This document shows, piece by piece, positions 34,881 through 44,327 of a stretch of DNA of 64,000 bases. Numbering within the stretch: position 1 is the first letter of the stretch; every line of letters begins with the position of its first letter. Under the pieces are notes generated by a model. That model was not told the origin of the DNA and ran no database searches. It was given only the letters and a program-made list of their open reading frames with translations. Both the position numbers and the translations under genes were made by a program. Source of the DNA: [Clostridium] polysaccharolyticum (lineage in GTDB: Bacteria; Bacillota; Clostridia; Lachnospirales; Lachnospiraceae); assembly GCF_900111595.1 (NCBI RefSeq), contig NZ_FOHN01000016.1:1-64000 (forward strand), given 5' to 3'.

Positions 34881-35004
34881 GGGTAACCTCCTTGAACTAC
34901 TATCTCAATAAATCTTTTCTATATGTTAAAATACCTAACCGGGGCATTGGATCAGTATTTTTTCACCAAATATTATAAATTCGGACAACATGTCACAGTT
35001 AAAT

Positions 35005-35033
35005 ATTATACGGCAACATATTTTCTCTGTCAA
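35005..35033 (-). promoter_or_regulatory. Promoter of rplM-rpsI
   Basis: A consensus pair: -35 TTGACA (35033-35028), a 17-base spacer and -10 TATAAT (35010-35005). It lies directly after the truA stop codon, so rplM-rpsI can be expressed apart from the ecf-truA genes. Confidence 0.85.
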
Positions 35034-35037
35034 TACT

Positions 35038-35793
35038 TTATCCACAATTTTTATCCACATTATAAAAAATTTCATTTAACCGCAAGCCACAGGCTGGTGC
35101 CGTAGGCCCTGCCGCTGTCCGGTCTTTTGCTTCTAACATTTCCTTGACACGATCTGGTTCATAAAATCCTAATCCTACCTGTACCAAGGTTCCAGCGATA
35201 ATACGGACCATGTTGTACAAGAATCCATTTCCCCTGACTTTAATAACAATACTATTGCCTTGGCTTTCTACATCAATTCCATATATGGTGCGTACGGTTG
35301 TTTCCGTCTGTGCTGCCGTAGAACAGAAACTCTTAAAGTCATGTTCCCCAATTAAATGGGCGGCAGCCTGCTTCATTGCTTCTATATTTAATTTTTTATA
35401 AACAAAATACGAATAAAGCCTTTCAATAGGATTGGCAAACTCTGCATTAAAAATGTGGTATTCGTATTCTTTCCAGCATTTGCAGTGACGTGGATGAAAG
35501 TCTGGTTCCACTTCCATAGATTTCTGAATCCGAATATCGTCTGGCAGTCTCTGATTTAAAGCATAACTGAACTTTTCCCCTGGAATTCGTGATTCTGTAT
35601 CAAATACTGCTACATTTCCAAGTGCATGAACACCTGAATCGGTTCTGCTGGCCCCTGTCACTTTTATATCCTCATGTAACAGTTCTGACAGCTTCTGGTT
35701 TAGTACGCCTTCCACTGTTACCGCATTAGGCTGAACCTGCCACCCACAATAGCCAGTTCCGTCATAGGCCACAACAAGCATTACTCGTTTCAT
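35038..35793 (-). CDS. truA: tRNA pseudouridine(38-40) synthase
   Basis: 251 residues. VAYDGTGYCGWQVQPNAVTV at the start and the catalytic aspartate in GASRTDSGVHALGNVAVFD (about Asp52) define TruA, which converts U38-40 in the tRNA anticodon stem. FLYNMVRIIAGTLVQVG near the end fits. Position behind ecfT is typical for Firmicutes. Confidence 0.96.
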   Translation of the reverse strand: MKRVMLVVAYDGTGYCGWQVQPNAVTVEGVLNQKLSELLHEDIKVTGASRTDSGVHALGNVAVFDTESRIPGEKFSYALNQRLPDDIRIQKSMEVEPDFHPRHCKCWKEYEYHIFNAEFANPIERLYSYFVYKKLNIEAMKQAAAHLIGEHDFKSFCSTAAQTETTVRTIYGIDVESQGNSIVIKVRGNGFLYNMVRIIAGTLVQVGLGFYEPDRVKEMLEAKDRTAAGPTAPACGLRLNEIFYNVDKNCG

Positions 35794-35808
35794 ATCCTAC
35801 CTCCGCTG

Positions 35809-36618
35809 TTAAATATAAAAAGCTCTGCCTGCTAGTATTGTCAGCATAAAATAGACTGCTAAACAGCAGTAACCGTAAAAATCCAGCTTTTTATAAGTTA
35901 ATGGCTTCATTTTGGTTCTTCCAGTTCCACCCCTATAGCATCTTGCTTCCATAGCCATAGCAAGATCATTGGCACGTCGGAATGCCGAAATAAATAGAGG
36001 AATCAGTATAGGAACCATAGCTTTAACACGTTCTATTAATTTTCCATTTTCAAAATCAGCTCCACGTGCAGTCTGTGCCTTCATGATTTTATCCAGCTCT
36101 TCCATTAAAATCGGGATAAAACGAAGAGCAATTGACATCATCATAGCAATTTCATGAACAGGAACTTTTATCTTATTAAGAGGTCCTAATACTTTTTCAA
36201 TTCCATCCGTTAGCTGCGTTGGCGTTGTAGTAAATGTCATAAGGGACGAACCAATAATGAGAAATACAAGCCTAATAGACAAAAATGCCGCATTTCGCAG
36301 TCCTTCTGCTGTAATATGAATCACTCCATATTCATAAAGCACACGCTCTCCAGTTGAAAAGAATACATTAAACACAACGGCAAAGAGCATAATCATCAGC
36401 AGGCTTTTAAGTCCCTTTATAATGTATCCTAAAGGAACTTTTGAAATCTTTATAACCGTTCCTAAAAATAATGCTGCTACAATATATCCTGAAAAACTTG
36501 AAAAAGTAAACAGGGAAATAATAAACAAAACTGTCCCTAATAATTTCACACGCGGATCTAAGCGGTGTATGAAAGAATCTTCTGGGTAATACTGTCCTAT
36601 TGTTATATCTCTTATCAT
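35809..36618 (-). CDS. ecfT: ECF transporter transmembrane component
   Basis: 269 residues with about five membrane helices. The first conserved element is SFIHRLDPRVKLLGTVLFI, and the coupling-helix motifs ARGADFE and EARCYRGGTGRT (Ala-Arg-Gly type) contact the ATPases. With EcfA1 and EcfA2 it forms the shared energising module for vitamin-binding S components. Its start overlaps the ecfA2 stop by four bases. Confidence 0.95.
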   Translation of the reverse strand: MIRDITIGQYYPEDSFIHRLDPRVKLLGTVLFIISLFTFSSFSGYIVAALFLGTVIKISKVPLGYIIKGLKSLLMIMLFAVVFNVFFSTGERVLYEYGVIHITAEGLRNAAFLSIRLVFLIIGSSLMTFTTTPTQLTDGIEKVLGPLNKIKVPVHEIAMMMSIALRFIPILMEELDKIMKAQTARGADFENGKLIERVKAMVPILIPLFISAFRRANDLAMAMEARCYRGGTGRTKMKPLTYKKLDFYGYCCLAVYFMLTILAGRAFYI

Positions 36619-37478
36619 GGTATCAGTCCCTCACCTTTTGCCCAATCTAGCAGTGCATTTTTTGCCTCATTTACTGTAATCGCATCTGTCGAAACAGGAA
36701 TGCCATTATCCTTCAAATCATTCATAATATACGTAATCTGAGGTGCAGCCAGATTGATTTTCTCCAGCTTTTTATACTGTTTAAATACCTCTTTTGGAGT
36801 ATCATGAAAAACGATTTCTCCTCTATTTAAAACAATGAGCTTATCTACATATTTCGCAACCTCTTCCATACTGTGAGATACAAGAATTACTGTTATTTTT
36901 TTATCTTTCTGTAAATACTTTACCAATTCAAGAATCTCTTCTTTTCCTAATGGATCTAATGCGGCTGTTGGTTCATCTAAAATCAAGACCTCTGGTTCCA
37001 TTGCAAGAACACCAGCAATAGCAACTCGGCGCTTTTGCCCCCCTGATAATTCAAATGGAGACAATTCAAAGAACTCTTCCTGTAAGCCTACATCCTTTAA
37101 TGCCTGTTCCGCTCTCATTCTGGCCTCTTCCTTGCTAAATCCTAAATTCTTAGGACCAAACTCCACATCTTTGATTACGGCTGCTTCAAACAGCTGATGC
37201 TCTGGATACTGAAATACCAGCCCGACTTTTCCACGAAGCTTACGCATATTATATTTTTCTTGATAAATGTTTTCCCCGTGAAATAAGATCCTTCCACTAG
37301 TAGCCTTTACTAATCCATTTAATAATTGGGTAAGGGTTGACTTTCCAGAACCTGTGTGACCGATTAGTCCAAGAAATTCCCCGTCTTTTATATCTAGGCT
37401 AATATTCTTTAGAGCATGCTTTTCAAAAGCAGTTCCAGGAGAATAGATGTAATTTACGTTTTGTAGCTGTATTCCCAT
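36615..37478 (-). CDS. ecfA2: ECF transporter ATPase A2
   Basis: 287 residues. Walker A GHTGSGKSTLTQLLNGL near residue 40, Q-loop VFQYPEHQLFE, signature LSGGQKRRVAIAGVLAMEP and Walker B LILDEPTAALDP. It pairs with ecfA1 immediately upstream (one base apart) and ecfT downstream. Confidence 0.95.
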   Translation of the reverse strand: MGIQLQNVNYIYSPGTAFEKHALKNISLDIKDGEFLGLIGHTGSGKSTLTQLLNGLVKATSGRILFHGENIYQEKYNMRKLRGKVGLVFQYPEHQLFEAAVIKDVEFGPKNLGFSKEEARMRAEQALKDVGLQEEFFELSPFELSGGQKRRVAIAGVLAMEPEVLILDEPTAALDPLGKEEILELVKYLQKDKKITVILVSHSMEEVAKYVDKLIVLNRGEIVFHDTPKEVFKQYKKLEKINLAAPQITYIMNDLKDNGIPVSTDAITVNEAKNALLDWAKGEGLIP

Positions 37479-37479
37479 C

Positions 37480-38340
37480 TTACCTCTTCCCCCTTACTTT
37501 AAGTATCTCTGCTATCAGTTCTTCTTTCGTCAGAATGCCTTCCTTAATAGGAAACCCATTTCTTCTTAATTCATATGCTAGTTCTGTTACTTGTGGAACA
37601 TTTAAACGTATTGCTCTAAGCTGCTCCACATTGCGGAATACTTGATTTGGAGTTCCCTCCATAACAACCTTTCCTTGATCCATTACAATTACATTATCAG
37701 CATGAATTACTTCTTCCATGTAATGGGTTATTAAAATAACCGTTACTTTTTCCTTTTGGTTTAACTCATAGAGTGCGTCTAGCACTTCTTTACGCCCATT
37801 GGGATCGAGCATTGCAGTTGGTTCATCTAAAATGATGCAAGACGGCTTCATTGCAAGAATACCAGCTATGGCAACTCTTTGCTTTTGTCCGCCTGATAAT
37901 CTATTAGGCGATTCTTTACGCATACTGTACATTCCTACTGCCTTTAAGCTATGCACAACGCGCTCCCAAATCTCATCTGTCGGAATACCAAGGTTTTCTG
38001 GTCCAAACCCTACATCTTCTTCTACTACATTGGAGATTAGCTGGTTATCCGGATTCTGAAAAACAAGCCCTGCTGTCTGCCTAATATCCCATAGATATTC
38101 TTCTTCTCTGGTATCCATGTTTTCCACCCAAATAGCTCCTTCTGATGGCATTAAAATGCCATTTAACTGCTTTGCCAACGTGGACTTTCCTGAACCATTA
38201 TGCCCTAATATTGCCGTAAACTTTCCTCTCTGTATGGATATACTTACGTCATCAACTGCACGCTTTACCGCTTCTATTTCCCCATTCTCATCTTTTCGAA
38301 TATAGTTGAATACAACATGTTCTGTTTTGATAATCTCCAT
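37480..38340 (-). CDS. ecfA1: ECF transporter ATPase A1
   Basis: 286 residues. Walker A GHNGSGKSTLAKQLNG, VFQNPDNQLISNVVEEDVGF, signature RLSGGQKQRVAIAGILAM and Walker B CIILDEPTAMLDP. First gene of the ecfA1-ecfA2-ecfT-truA unit downstream of the alpha operon terminator. Confidence 0.95.
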   Translation of the reverse strand: MEIIKTEHVVFNYIRKDENGEIEAVKRAVDDVSISIQRGKFTAILGHNGSGKSTLAKQLNGILMPSEGAIWVENMDTREEEYLWDIRQTAGLVFQNPDNQLISNVVEEDVGFGPENLGIPTDEIWERVVHSLKAVGMYSMRKESPNRLSGGQKQRVAIAGILAMKPSCIILDEPTAMLDPNGRKEVLDALYELNQKEKVTVILITHYMEEVIHADNVIVMDQGKVVMEGTPNQVFRNVEQLRAIRLNVPQVTELAYELRRNGFPIKEGILTKEELIAEILKVRGKR

Positions 38341-38425
38341 TTATCCACCAATCCTTTATTCCAGACTGCAGCTATCCACAATCTTTCTTATGTTATCCTC
38401 TATAAGCTGGATAACTGTGGTTTTG

Positions 38426-38455
38426 ATTATACGATATCGTTAATAACCTGCACAA
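38426..38455 (-). promoter_or_regulatory. Possible promoter of ecfA1-ecfA2-ecfT-truA
   Basis: A perfect -10 TATAAT (38431-38426) with an 18-base spacer to TTGTGC as a partial -35. It lies between the rplQ terminator and ecfA1, which supports a separate transcription unit. Confidence 0.45.
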
Positions 38456-38466
38456 TTTTATATATT

Positions 38467-38500
38467 AAAAAGACAGGCAAGAATTGACTTACCTGTCTTT
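38467..38500 (-). terminator. Terminator of the alpha (rpoA-rplQ) operon
   Basis: On the minus strand AAAGACAGG pairs with CCTGTCTTT, followed by TTAATAT and further A/T. It begins 13 bases after the rplQ stop and marks the end of the long ribosomal transcript. Confidence 0.85.
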
Positions 38501-38513
38501 CAAGAATTATCTA

Positions 38514-39050
38514 CTATACTAATTCGATAAGAACTTCCATAGCAGCATCACCTTTACGAGGTCCTATCTTTACGATTCTTGTATAACCACCGTTACGGTC
38601 TGCATATTTAGGAGCAATTTCATCAAAAAGCTTTTGTGTCATATCAACTACTTTTGTGTTTCTTTTCTTACCAGCGTTTTCAGCAGGAACTTCTTTTACA
38701 GTATAAAGAGTTTTCATCATCTGTCTTCTTGCATGTAAACGAGAAGCGTTATCCTTTTTGATTTCTTTCTGTACTTCATCATAAACAGTAACTTTCTTAC
38801 CATCTACAACTTCTTTTACTCTCTTGCCATCTTTATCTTTACGAGCAACTTTCGCAGTAACAGTTACAGTTTCAAAATTATCTTTTTCTCTTACAGCTAA
38901 TGCAATTAAGCTCTCTGCCATTCTGCGAATTTCTTTCGCCTTTGCTTCAGTAGTAACAATTTTTCCGTTGTATAACAAATTAGTTACCTGATTTCTAAGC
39001 AAAGCTTTTCTCTGGCTAGATGTTCTGCCAAGTTTTCTATAGCCTGCCAT
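38514..39050 (-). CDS. rplQ: 50S ribosomal protein L17 with a large internal insert
   Basis: 178 residues against the usual 115-130. The start [20 protein letters not shown] and the end [23 protein letters not shown] are normal L17. Between about residues 68 and 130 there is a Lys-rich insert ([17 protein letters not shown], then [19 protein letters not shown]). The insert is in frame and basic, as expected for an rRNA-contacting extension. Confidence 0.95.
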   Translation of the reverse strand: MAGYRKLGRTSSQRKALLRNQVTNLLYNGKIVTTEAKAKEIRRMAESLIALAVREKDNFETVTVTAKVARKDKDGKRVKEVVDGKKVTVYDEVQKEIKKDNASRLHARRQMMKTLYTVKEVPAENAGKKRNTKVVDMTQKLFDEIAPKYADRNGGYTRIVKIGPRKGDAAMEVLIELV

Positions 39051-39071
39051 GTGAGTGCCTCCTTTTATTTA

Positions 39072-40028
39072 TTATTCGTCACCTAAGTTAAGTGATAAAC
39101 CTAATTCTTTTAATTTTGCTAAAACTTCTTCTAGCGATTTTCTACCAAGGTTTCTAACTTTCATCATGTCCTCAGCAGTTCTGTTTGTCAACTCTTCAAC
39201 TGTGTTGATGCCTGCTCGTTTCAAGCAGTTGTAAGAACGTACTGATAACTCAAGTTCATCTATATTCATCTCAAGTACTTTTTCTTTTTCATTATCTTCT
39301 TTTTCAACCATGATTTCTGCTGTTCTGGCATTTTCAGACAGGTCGATGAAAGAATTCAAATGTTCAGAAAGTACTTTTGCTGCTAAGCTGACTGCTTCGT
39401 CTGGTTCTAAAGTTCCATTCGTAAATACGTCTAATGTAAGCTTATCATAATCAGTAATCTGACCTACACGAGTATTTTCAACAGTTAAATTAACACGCTC
39501 AACAGGAGTGTAGATAGAATCCACTGGAATTACACCAATTGGAAGATCCGGGTTTTTGTTCTTATCAGAACTTACATAACCACGACCTTTTGTAATTGTT
39601 AATTCCATATACAATTTACTATCGCTACCGCTAAGTGTTGCAATAACTAAATCTGGATTCAGAATCTCGATGTCTGGATCTACCTGAATATCACCAGCAG
39701 TCACAACACCGTCTCCTTCAAACTCAATATAAGCTGTTTTAGGCTCGTTGGTCTCACTTGTATTTTTGATAGCCAAGCTTTTAATATTCATGATAATTTC
39801 AGTTACATCCTCTTTTACACCATTGATAGAACTGAATTCATGAACTACGCCGTCAATCTTAACCTGACTAACCGCAACACCTGGCAAGGATGAAAGCATA
39901 ATTCTTCTTAAAGAATTTCCCAAAGTTGTACCATAACCTCTTTCAAGAGGTTCTACTACAAATCGTCCGTATTTTTTATCTTCAGAAATTTCTGCAATCT
40001 CAATTTTTGGTTTTTCAAAATCAAACAC
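39072..40028 (-). CDS. rpoA: RNA polymerase alpha subunit
   Basis: 318 residues of normal two-domain layout. The N-terminal assembly domain begins [20 protein letters not shown] and includes [20 protein letters not shown]. The C-terminal domain (about 245-318) has the DNA- and activator-contact helices with [13 protein letters not shown] and [16 protein letters not shown]. Located in its standard place between rpsD and rplQ. Confidence 0.98.
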   Translation of the reverse strand: MFDFEKPKIEIAEISEDKKYGRFVVEPLERGYGTTLGNSLRRIMLSSLPGVAVSQVKIDGVVHEFSSINGVKEDVTEIIMNIKSLAIKNTSETNEPKTAYIEFEGDGVVTAGDIQVDPDIEILNPDLVIATLSGSDSKLYMELTITKGRGYVSSDKNKNPDLPIGVIPVDSIYTPVERVNLTVENTRVGQITDYDKLTLDVFTNGTLEPDEAVSLAAKVLSEHLNSFIDLSENARTAEIMVEKEDNEKEKVLEMNIDELELSVRSYNCLKRAGINTVEELTNRTAEDMMKVRNLGRKSLEEVLAKLKELGLSLNLGDE

Positions 40029-40083
40029 GAATGGACCCTCCTTTTGGGTTTCTATGCTATTACAATCACTTTGTTATATAGGA

Positions 40084-40677
40084 TTATTTACTATATAACT
40101 CGACAATAAGCACTTCATTAACTGGAACATCAATTTGATCTCTTGTTGGAAGTTCTTTAACAGTACCAGACAGGTTTTCCTGATCAGCATCTAGCCAGGC
40201 AGGAACTACTCTAGAACCTGTAACTTCCAAGATATCTTTATATCTTTGGGCTGATTTGTATTTTTCAGCGATTTCGATAACATCACCAGCTTTTACAGAG
40301 TAAGATGGAATGTTAACTCTTTTGCCATTAACTAAAACATGTTTATGGTCAACGATCTGTCTAGCTTCTCTTCTAGTTCTTGCGTAACCCATTCTGTAGA
40401 TTACGTTATCTAATCTAAGCTCAAGAAGAATCATTAAGTTTTCACCTGTTGTGCTTAATTTCATTTTCTCAGCTTTTGCATACATATTTCTAAATGGTTT
40501 TTCTAATACGCCATAGATGAATTTTGCCTTTTGTTTTTCTTTTAACTGAAGACCATATTCACTTTGTTTCTTTCCTGCTCTAGCGTTTCTATTAGATTTC
40601 TTGGAAAGACCCATGTAAATAGGATCTAAACCAAGCATTCTGCATCTTTTAAGAACCGGGCTTCTATCAATTGCCAT
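40084..40677 (-). CDS. rpsD: 30S ribosomal protein S4
   Basis: 197 residues. [20 protein letters not shown], the S4 RNA-binding domain ([37 protein letters not shown]) and an ending VLIVELYSK are typical. It lacks a clear four-Cys N-terminal zinc site (only Cys12), i.e. the zinc-free form. The roughly 125-base gap upstream could host S4 autoregulation; no structure is claimed. Confidence 0.97.
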   Translation of the reverse strand: MAIDRSPVLKRCRMLGLDPIYMGLSKKSNRNARAGKKQSEYGLQLKEKQKAKFIYGVLEKPFRNMYAKAEKMKLSTTGENLMILLELRLDNVIYRMGYARTRREARQIVDHKHVLVNGKRVNIPSYSVKAGDVIEIAEKYKSAQRYKDILEVTGSRVVPAWLDADQENLSGTVKELPTRDQIDVPVNEVLIVELYSK

Positions 40678-40805
40678 TGAATTTACCTCCTAAGTTTTTC
40701 ACTATATTTCCATATTGTTCGGTAGCCATAGCCCCTACTACAATTTGACTCATTTCAACAATTATTGCCTTACCGCATGAATGCGTGCAAAACATTGTCT
40801 AAAAA

Positions 40806-41201
40806 TTATACACGACGACGTTTTGGTGGTCTACATCCGTTGTGAGGAACTGGTGTTACGTCACGAATGCTTGTAACTTCGATTCCACAAGCCTGAAGAG
40901 CACGAATTGCTGCTTCCCTGCCTGAACCAGGACCTTTTACCATAACTTCTACAGATTTTAAACCGTGTGGTAAAGCTGCTTTTGCTGCAGTTTCAGCTGC
41001 CATCTGAGCTGCGAATGGAGTTGATTTTCTAGAACCTCTGAATCCTAATCCACCTGCACTTGCCCAGGAAATAGCATTACCTTCTGAATCTGTCAGCGTA
41101 ACGATTGTATTATTAAAAGATGACTGAATATGTGCTTGTCCACGATCAACGTTTTTTCTGACACGCTTTTTTGTCACTTTTTTTGCTACTTTTTTAGCCA
41201 T
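40806..41201 (-). CDS. rpsK: 30S ribosomal protein S11
   Basis: 131 residues. A basic lead ([21 protein letters not shown]) is followed by [20 protein letters not shown] and the C-terminal [20 protein letters not shown] 41201 lies behind GGAGG; a TTG two codons earlier is less likely. Confidence 0.97.
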   Translation of the reverse strand: MAKKVAKKVTKKRVRKNVDRGQAHIQSSFNNTIVTLTDSEGNAISWASAGGLGFRGSRKSTPFAAQMAAETAAKAALPHGLKSVEVMVKGPGSGREAAIRALQACGIEVTSIRDVTPVPHNGCRPPKRRRV

Positions 41202-41280
41202 TGACAAACCCTCCTACTGGATTTCAAATTAATTTTTTATCTAATCACGTTTGATTATAATCACGTTTTTACTGTTTTAA

Positions 41281-41649
41281 TTATTTCTTCTTATTTGCCA
41301 CTGTACGCTTAGGACCTTTTCTTGTTCTAGCGTTTGTTTTAGTCTTCTGTCCACGAACTGGAAGACCTTTTCTATGACGGATTCCTCTGTAGCATCCGAT
41401 TTCCTGAAGTCTCTTGATGTTAAGGGCAATTTCCCTTCTTAAATCACCTTCTACAGTCTGAGAAGCATCAATTACGTCACGAATTCTAGCTACTTCTTCG
41501 TCAGTTAAATCCTTACAACGTGTATCTGGATTAACATTTGCTTCTGCTAAAATACGATTGGAACTTACTCTGCCGATACCGTATACATAAGTTAAACCAA
41601 TCTCAACACGTTTTTCTCTTGGTAAATCTACACCACTAATACGAGCCAT
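41281..41649 (-). CDS. rpsM: 30S ribosomal protein S13
   Basis: 122 residues from ATG 41649 ([20 protein letters not shown]) behind GGAGG. The end ([20 protein letters not shown]) reaches the ribosome head. An open frame runs 39 codons further upstream but has no S13-like sequence and is not used. Confidence 0.97.
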   Translation of the reverse strand: MARISGVDLPREKRVEIGLTYVYGIGRVSSNRILAEANVNPDTRCKDLTDEEVARIRDVIDASQTVEGDLRREIALNIKRLQEIGCYRGIRHRKGLPVRGQKTKTNARTRKGPKRTVANKKK

Positions 41650-42011
41650 GTACGTTAACCTCCATAAAATTTGAATAGTTTTTCTATTGATTGTTTTGAT
41701 TATGCGATGACAACATATCCGAGCGTGCCACCACATCAGCCGCTTTAAACCATGATAGGAACGCACAGAAGTACCCCCCTACGAAATATCACAATGACGG
41801 AGCAATATTTCAAGCAGTTAATCAGGCTGCCCACAGTATCACAGGGAGCAATGCCAGCATTACTCTCATTCACATGCAAAACATGCGTGCCACAAAGGGC
41901 TTGTAACACAAAAAGCAAGACTTATCTATATATTGAACGTATTCAGCGAAACATCCAATGCATAAACAACGCCGAAACCTGTAAGAAGTTCCTTAAGGCG
42001 TAAGAATCTTC
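41650..42011 (-). other. Unexplained 362-base gap between rpmJ and rpsM
   Basis: In the tightly packed operon this stretch is unusually long and noticeably richer in G+C than the rest of the spacers. I see no protein-coding frame with a good start, no tRNA and no T-run terminator. Possible content: a structured leader RNA for the rpsM-rpsK-rpsD-rpoA part, or an inserted element. The minus-strand run GTAGGGGGGTACTTC near 41775 is conspicuous. Confidence 0.4.
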
Positions 42012-42125
42012 TTAGCCTTGTCTTTGTTTGTGTCTAGGATTTTCGCAGATTACTCTAACGCTTCCTTTTCTTTTAATGATTTTGCATTTTTCACAAATTG
42101 GTTTTACAGATGACCTTACTTTCAT
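42012..42125 (-). CDS. rpmJ: 50S ribosomal protein L36
   Basis: 37 residues, [20 protein letters not shown] followed by [17 protein letters not shown]. The zinc ligands Cys11, Cys14, Cys27 and His32 are present (C+ form). ATG 42125 lies behind GGAGAG. Between infA and rpsM as expected. Confidence 0.95.
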   Translation of the reverse strand: MKVRSSVKPICEKCKIIKRKGSVRVICENPRHKQRQG

Positions 42126-42254
42126 CGTAATTCTCTCCTTTCGCAAAAGTCCACTTGCTATTTTATCACAACTCAAAGTGTAATGCAAGTAGAAGTTTAC
42201 TGAATAACCAAAATTTTTCCCATTCTGGAATAAAATCTGTTTTCGCCTATCGAT

Positions 42255-42473
42255 CTATTTATCACGCCAAATAATTCTTCCTTTTGTTAAATCATATGGG
42301 GATAATTCTAAAGTTACTTTATCGCCTGGTAAAATACGAATAAAGTTCATTCTTAATTTACCGCTGATATGAGCCAATACTTTATGGCCATTTTCTAATT
42401 CTACCTGAAACATTGCGTTAGGCAGTTTTTCAATTACGGTTCCTTCGATTTCAACTACGTCTGCTTTTGACAT
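42255..42473 (-). CDS. infA: Translation initiation factor IF-1
   Basis: 72 residues, an OB-fold protein beginning [20 protein letters not shown] and with [20 protein letters not shown] and GRIIWRDK. It binds the 30S A site during initiation. Normal length and position. Confidence 0.98.
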   Translation of the reverse strand: MSKADVVEIEGTVIEKLPNAMFQVELENGHKVLAHISGKLRMNFIRILPGDKVTLELSPYDLTKGRIIWRDK

Positions 42474-42537
42474 ACTTTCATTACCTCCTGATATATAATG
42501 TTACACTCTATACATAACAGCCCAATGCTGTTCTTAT

Positions 42538-42813
42538 TTAAGATTGGATTTCCAACTCTTGCTTTGCAGCAACGCTCTTTAACAATTTACGAATTGAACT
42601 ATTTTCAATACGCCCTCCAAGTCGAATATCTTCATCTACATAGCTGGTTAGCTGAATATGTTTTTTCTTTTTCTTTTTTAAATGATCCATGGTCCTGCAC
42701 TTTCCATCAGCTAGATATACATATTCGCCTTCCACCGAAATTATGACATATAATTGTGTTTTGTCATGGCCTGCTAAAGACTTAACAACCATTCCACGTT
42801 CTATTTCCAGCAT
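42538..42813 (-). CDS. KOW-domain RNA-binding protein (L14e-like)
   Basis: 91 residues. The N-terminal KOW-type start MLEIERGMVVKSLAGHDKTQ and YVYLADGKCRTMDHLKKKKK resemble the small KOW proteins that clostridia encode between map and infA. The central run of six Lys is coded by a long A tract. Exact role unknown; ribosome association is likely. It is four bases downstream of map. Confidence 0.8.
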   Translation of the reverse strand: MLEIERGMVVKSLAGHDKTQLYVIISVEGEYVYLADGKCRTMDHLKKKKKKHIQLTSYVDEDIRLGGRIENSSIRKLLKSVAAKQELEIQS

Positions 42814-42817
42814 CTTT

Positions 42818-43573
42818 TTACCTCGTCAAAGATAGGATTTCGGGTTCCCCCTTAGTAATCACTATTGTATTCTCATAATGGGCTGATAAAGAACCATCTG
42901 CAGTTACAGCTGTCCATTTATCACTTAAAAATTTAACATCATGAGTACCTATATTAATCATTGGCTCTATCGCCAATGTCATGCCTGCTAAAAGCTTTGT
43001 GCCTCTGCCCGGCATTTTAAAATTGGGTACTTGAGGTTCTTCATGAAGATTTTTTCCAATCCCATGGCCTACTAATTTCCGAACAACACCGTATCCAAAA
43101 GACTCCGCATAGTTTTGAATTGCTTTTGATATATCATATAGATGATTACCTTCTTTGGCATACTTTATACCTTCAAAAAAACTATTTTTTGTGACATCAA
43201 GTAATTGCTTTGCTTCGCTGCTAATTTCACCTACGGCATGAGTTCTTGCTGCATCAGAATGATATCCATTATATATTACTCCAGCATCTAAACTTACAAT
43301 ATCACCCTCCTGTAAAATTCTCTTTTTAGCAGGAATGCCATGTACCACTTCATCATTTATTGATACACAGATAGATGCTGGATATCCGTTATAGTTCAGA
43401 AAGGAAGGAATACATCCAAAACTGCGAATTATTTCTTCACCTTTTTTATCAATATCCTTTGTAGAAATACCCGGTCTGACAAATTGTTCTAACTCATCAT
43501 GTACTTGAGCGAGAATCTTTCCAGCTTCCCGCATCAAGCCGATTTCTCTTTCCGATTTAATGCTAATAGACAT
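42818..43573 (-). CDS. map: Methionine aminopeptidase, type I
   Basis: 251 residues. Metal ligands are visible as Asp in VSLDAGVIYNGYHSDAARTH (two Asp), His in VGHGIGKNLHEEP, Glu in LAIEPMINIG and Glu in the final HYENTIVITKGEPE. It removes the initiator Met from nascent proteins. No N-terminal zinc finger. Starts two bases after the adk stop. Confidence 0.97.
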   Translation of the reverse strand: MSISIKSEREIGLMREAGKILAQVHDELEQFVRPGISTKDIDKKGEEIIRSFGCIPSFLNYNGYPASICVSINDEVVHGIPAKKRILQEGDIVSLDAGVIYNGYHSDAARTHAVGEISSEAKQLLDVTKNSFFEGIKYAKEGNHLYDISKAIQNYAESFGYGVVRKLVGHGIGKNLHEEPQVPNFKMPGRGTKLLAGMTLAIEPMINIGTHDVKFLSDKWTAVTADGSLSAHYENTIVITKGEPEILSLTR

Positions 43574-43575
43574 TC

Positions 43576-44220
43576 TTATTCACCTAGAACTTTCACAATT
43601 GCATCAAAAACTTGAGACATATCCTGTGTTCCATCAATATCTACTAAAATCTTCTTCTTATTATAGTAATCAATCAATGGCTGTGTCTGCTCATGATATA
43701 CACCCAAACGTTTTTTCACTGTTTCTGGCTTATCGTCATCTCTTAAAACAAGCTCACCGCCACACGCATCACATACACCTTCTGTTTTTGTTGGTGCATA
43801 TACAATATGGTAAGTTCCGCCACAGCTTACACAGGCACGACGGCCTGACATTCTGTTAATAATGTTCTCGTCTGGAACATCAACATTAATTGCATAATCT
43901 ACTTTTTCATTAATAGCAGCCAGTGCATTATCAAGAGCTTCTGCCTGAGGAATTGTTCTTGGAAAACCATCTAAAACATAACCATTTTTCGCATCATCCT
44001 GACCAACTCTGTCTACTACTAAATCAACCACTAATTCATCTGGTACTAATAATCCTTGATCCATAAAAGTCTTAGCTTTCTTGCCTAATTCAGTCCCATT
44101 TTTGATGTTTGCCCTAAAAATATCACCGGTAGAAATGTGAGGGATGCTGTATTTCTCAGCAATCCTTTTTGCCTGAGTTCCTTTTCCTGCTCCAGGAGCT
44201 CCTAACATAATTATTTTCAT
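43576..44220 (-). CDS. adk: Adenylate kinase
   Basis: 214 residues from ATG 44220 behind GGAGG. P-loop [21 protein letters not shown]-binding region, and LID domain with a four-cysteine zinc site ([24 protein letters not shown]), the long zinc-bearing form of Gram-positives. It converts ATP + AMP to 2 ADP. Downstream of the hairpin at 44276. Confidence 0.97.
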   Translation of the reverse strand: MKIIMLGAPGAGKGTQAKRIAEKYSIPHISTGDIFRANIKNGTELGKKAKTFMDQGLLVPDELVVDLVVDRVGQDDAKNGYVLDGFPRTIPQAEALDNALAAINEKVDYAINVDVPDENIINRMSGRRACVSCGGTYHIVYAPTKTEGVCDACGGELVLRDDDKPETVKKRLGVYHEQTQPLIDYYNKKKILVDIDGTQDMSQVFDAIVKVLGE

Positions 44221-44275
44221 GAATATTACCTCCACAGTTATACTATTGATTTTCACTCATTTCCTTATAAATAGA

Positions 44276-44318
44276 AAAATCATTTTAGCTATAGTATCAC
44301 CACAGCCAAAATGATTTT
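44276..44318 (-). promoter_or_regulatory. Terminator-like hairpin between secY and adk
   Basis: On the minus strand AAAATCATTTTGGCT (44318-44304) pairs with AGCTAAAATGATTTT (44290-44276), with one G-U, around a 13-base loop. The second arm runs into TTTTTCTAT. In form it is an intrinsic terminator, yet it sits inside the spc operon with adk, map, infA and the alpha genes beyond it. Partial termination or mRNA processing is likely. Confidence 0.7.
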
Positions 44319-44327
44319 ATCTGCTCA

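Noticed and set aside
41650-41766. 39-codon N-terminal extension of S13
   Set aside because: The extension has no S13-like sequence and ATG 41649 has its own GGAGG site.
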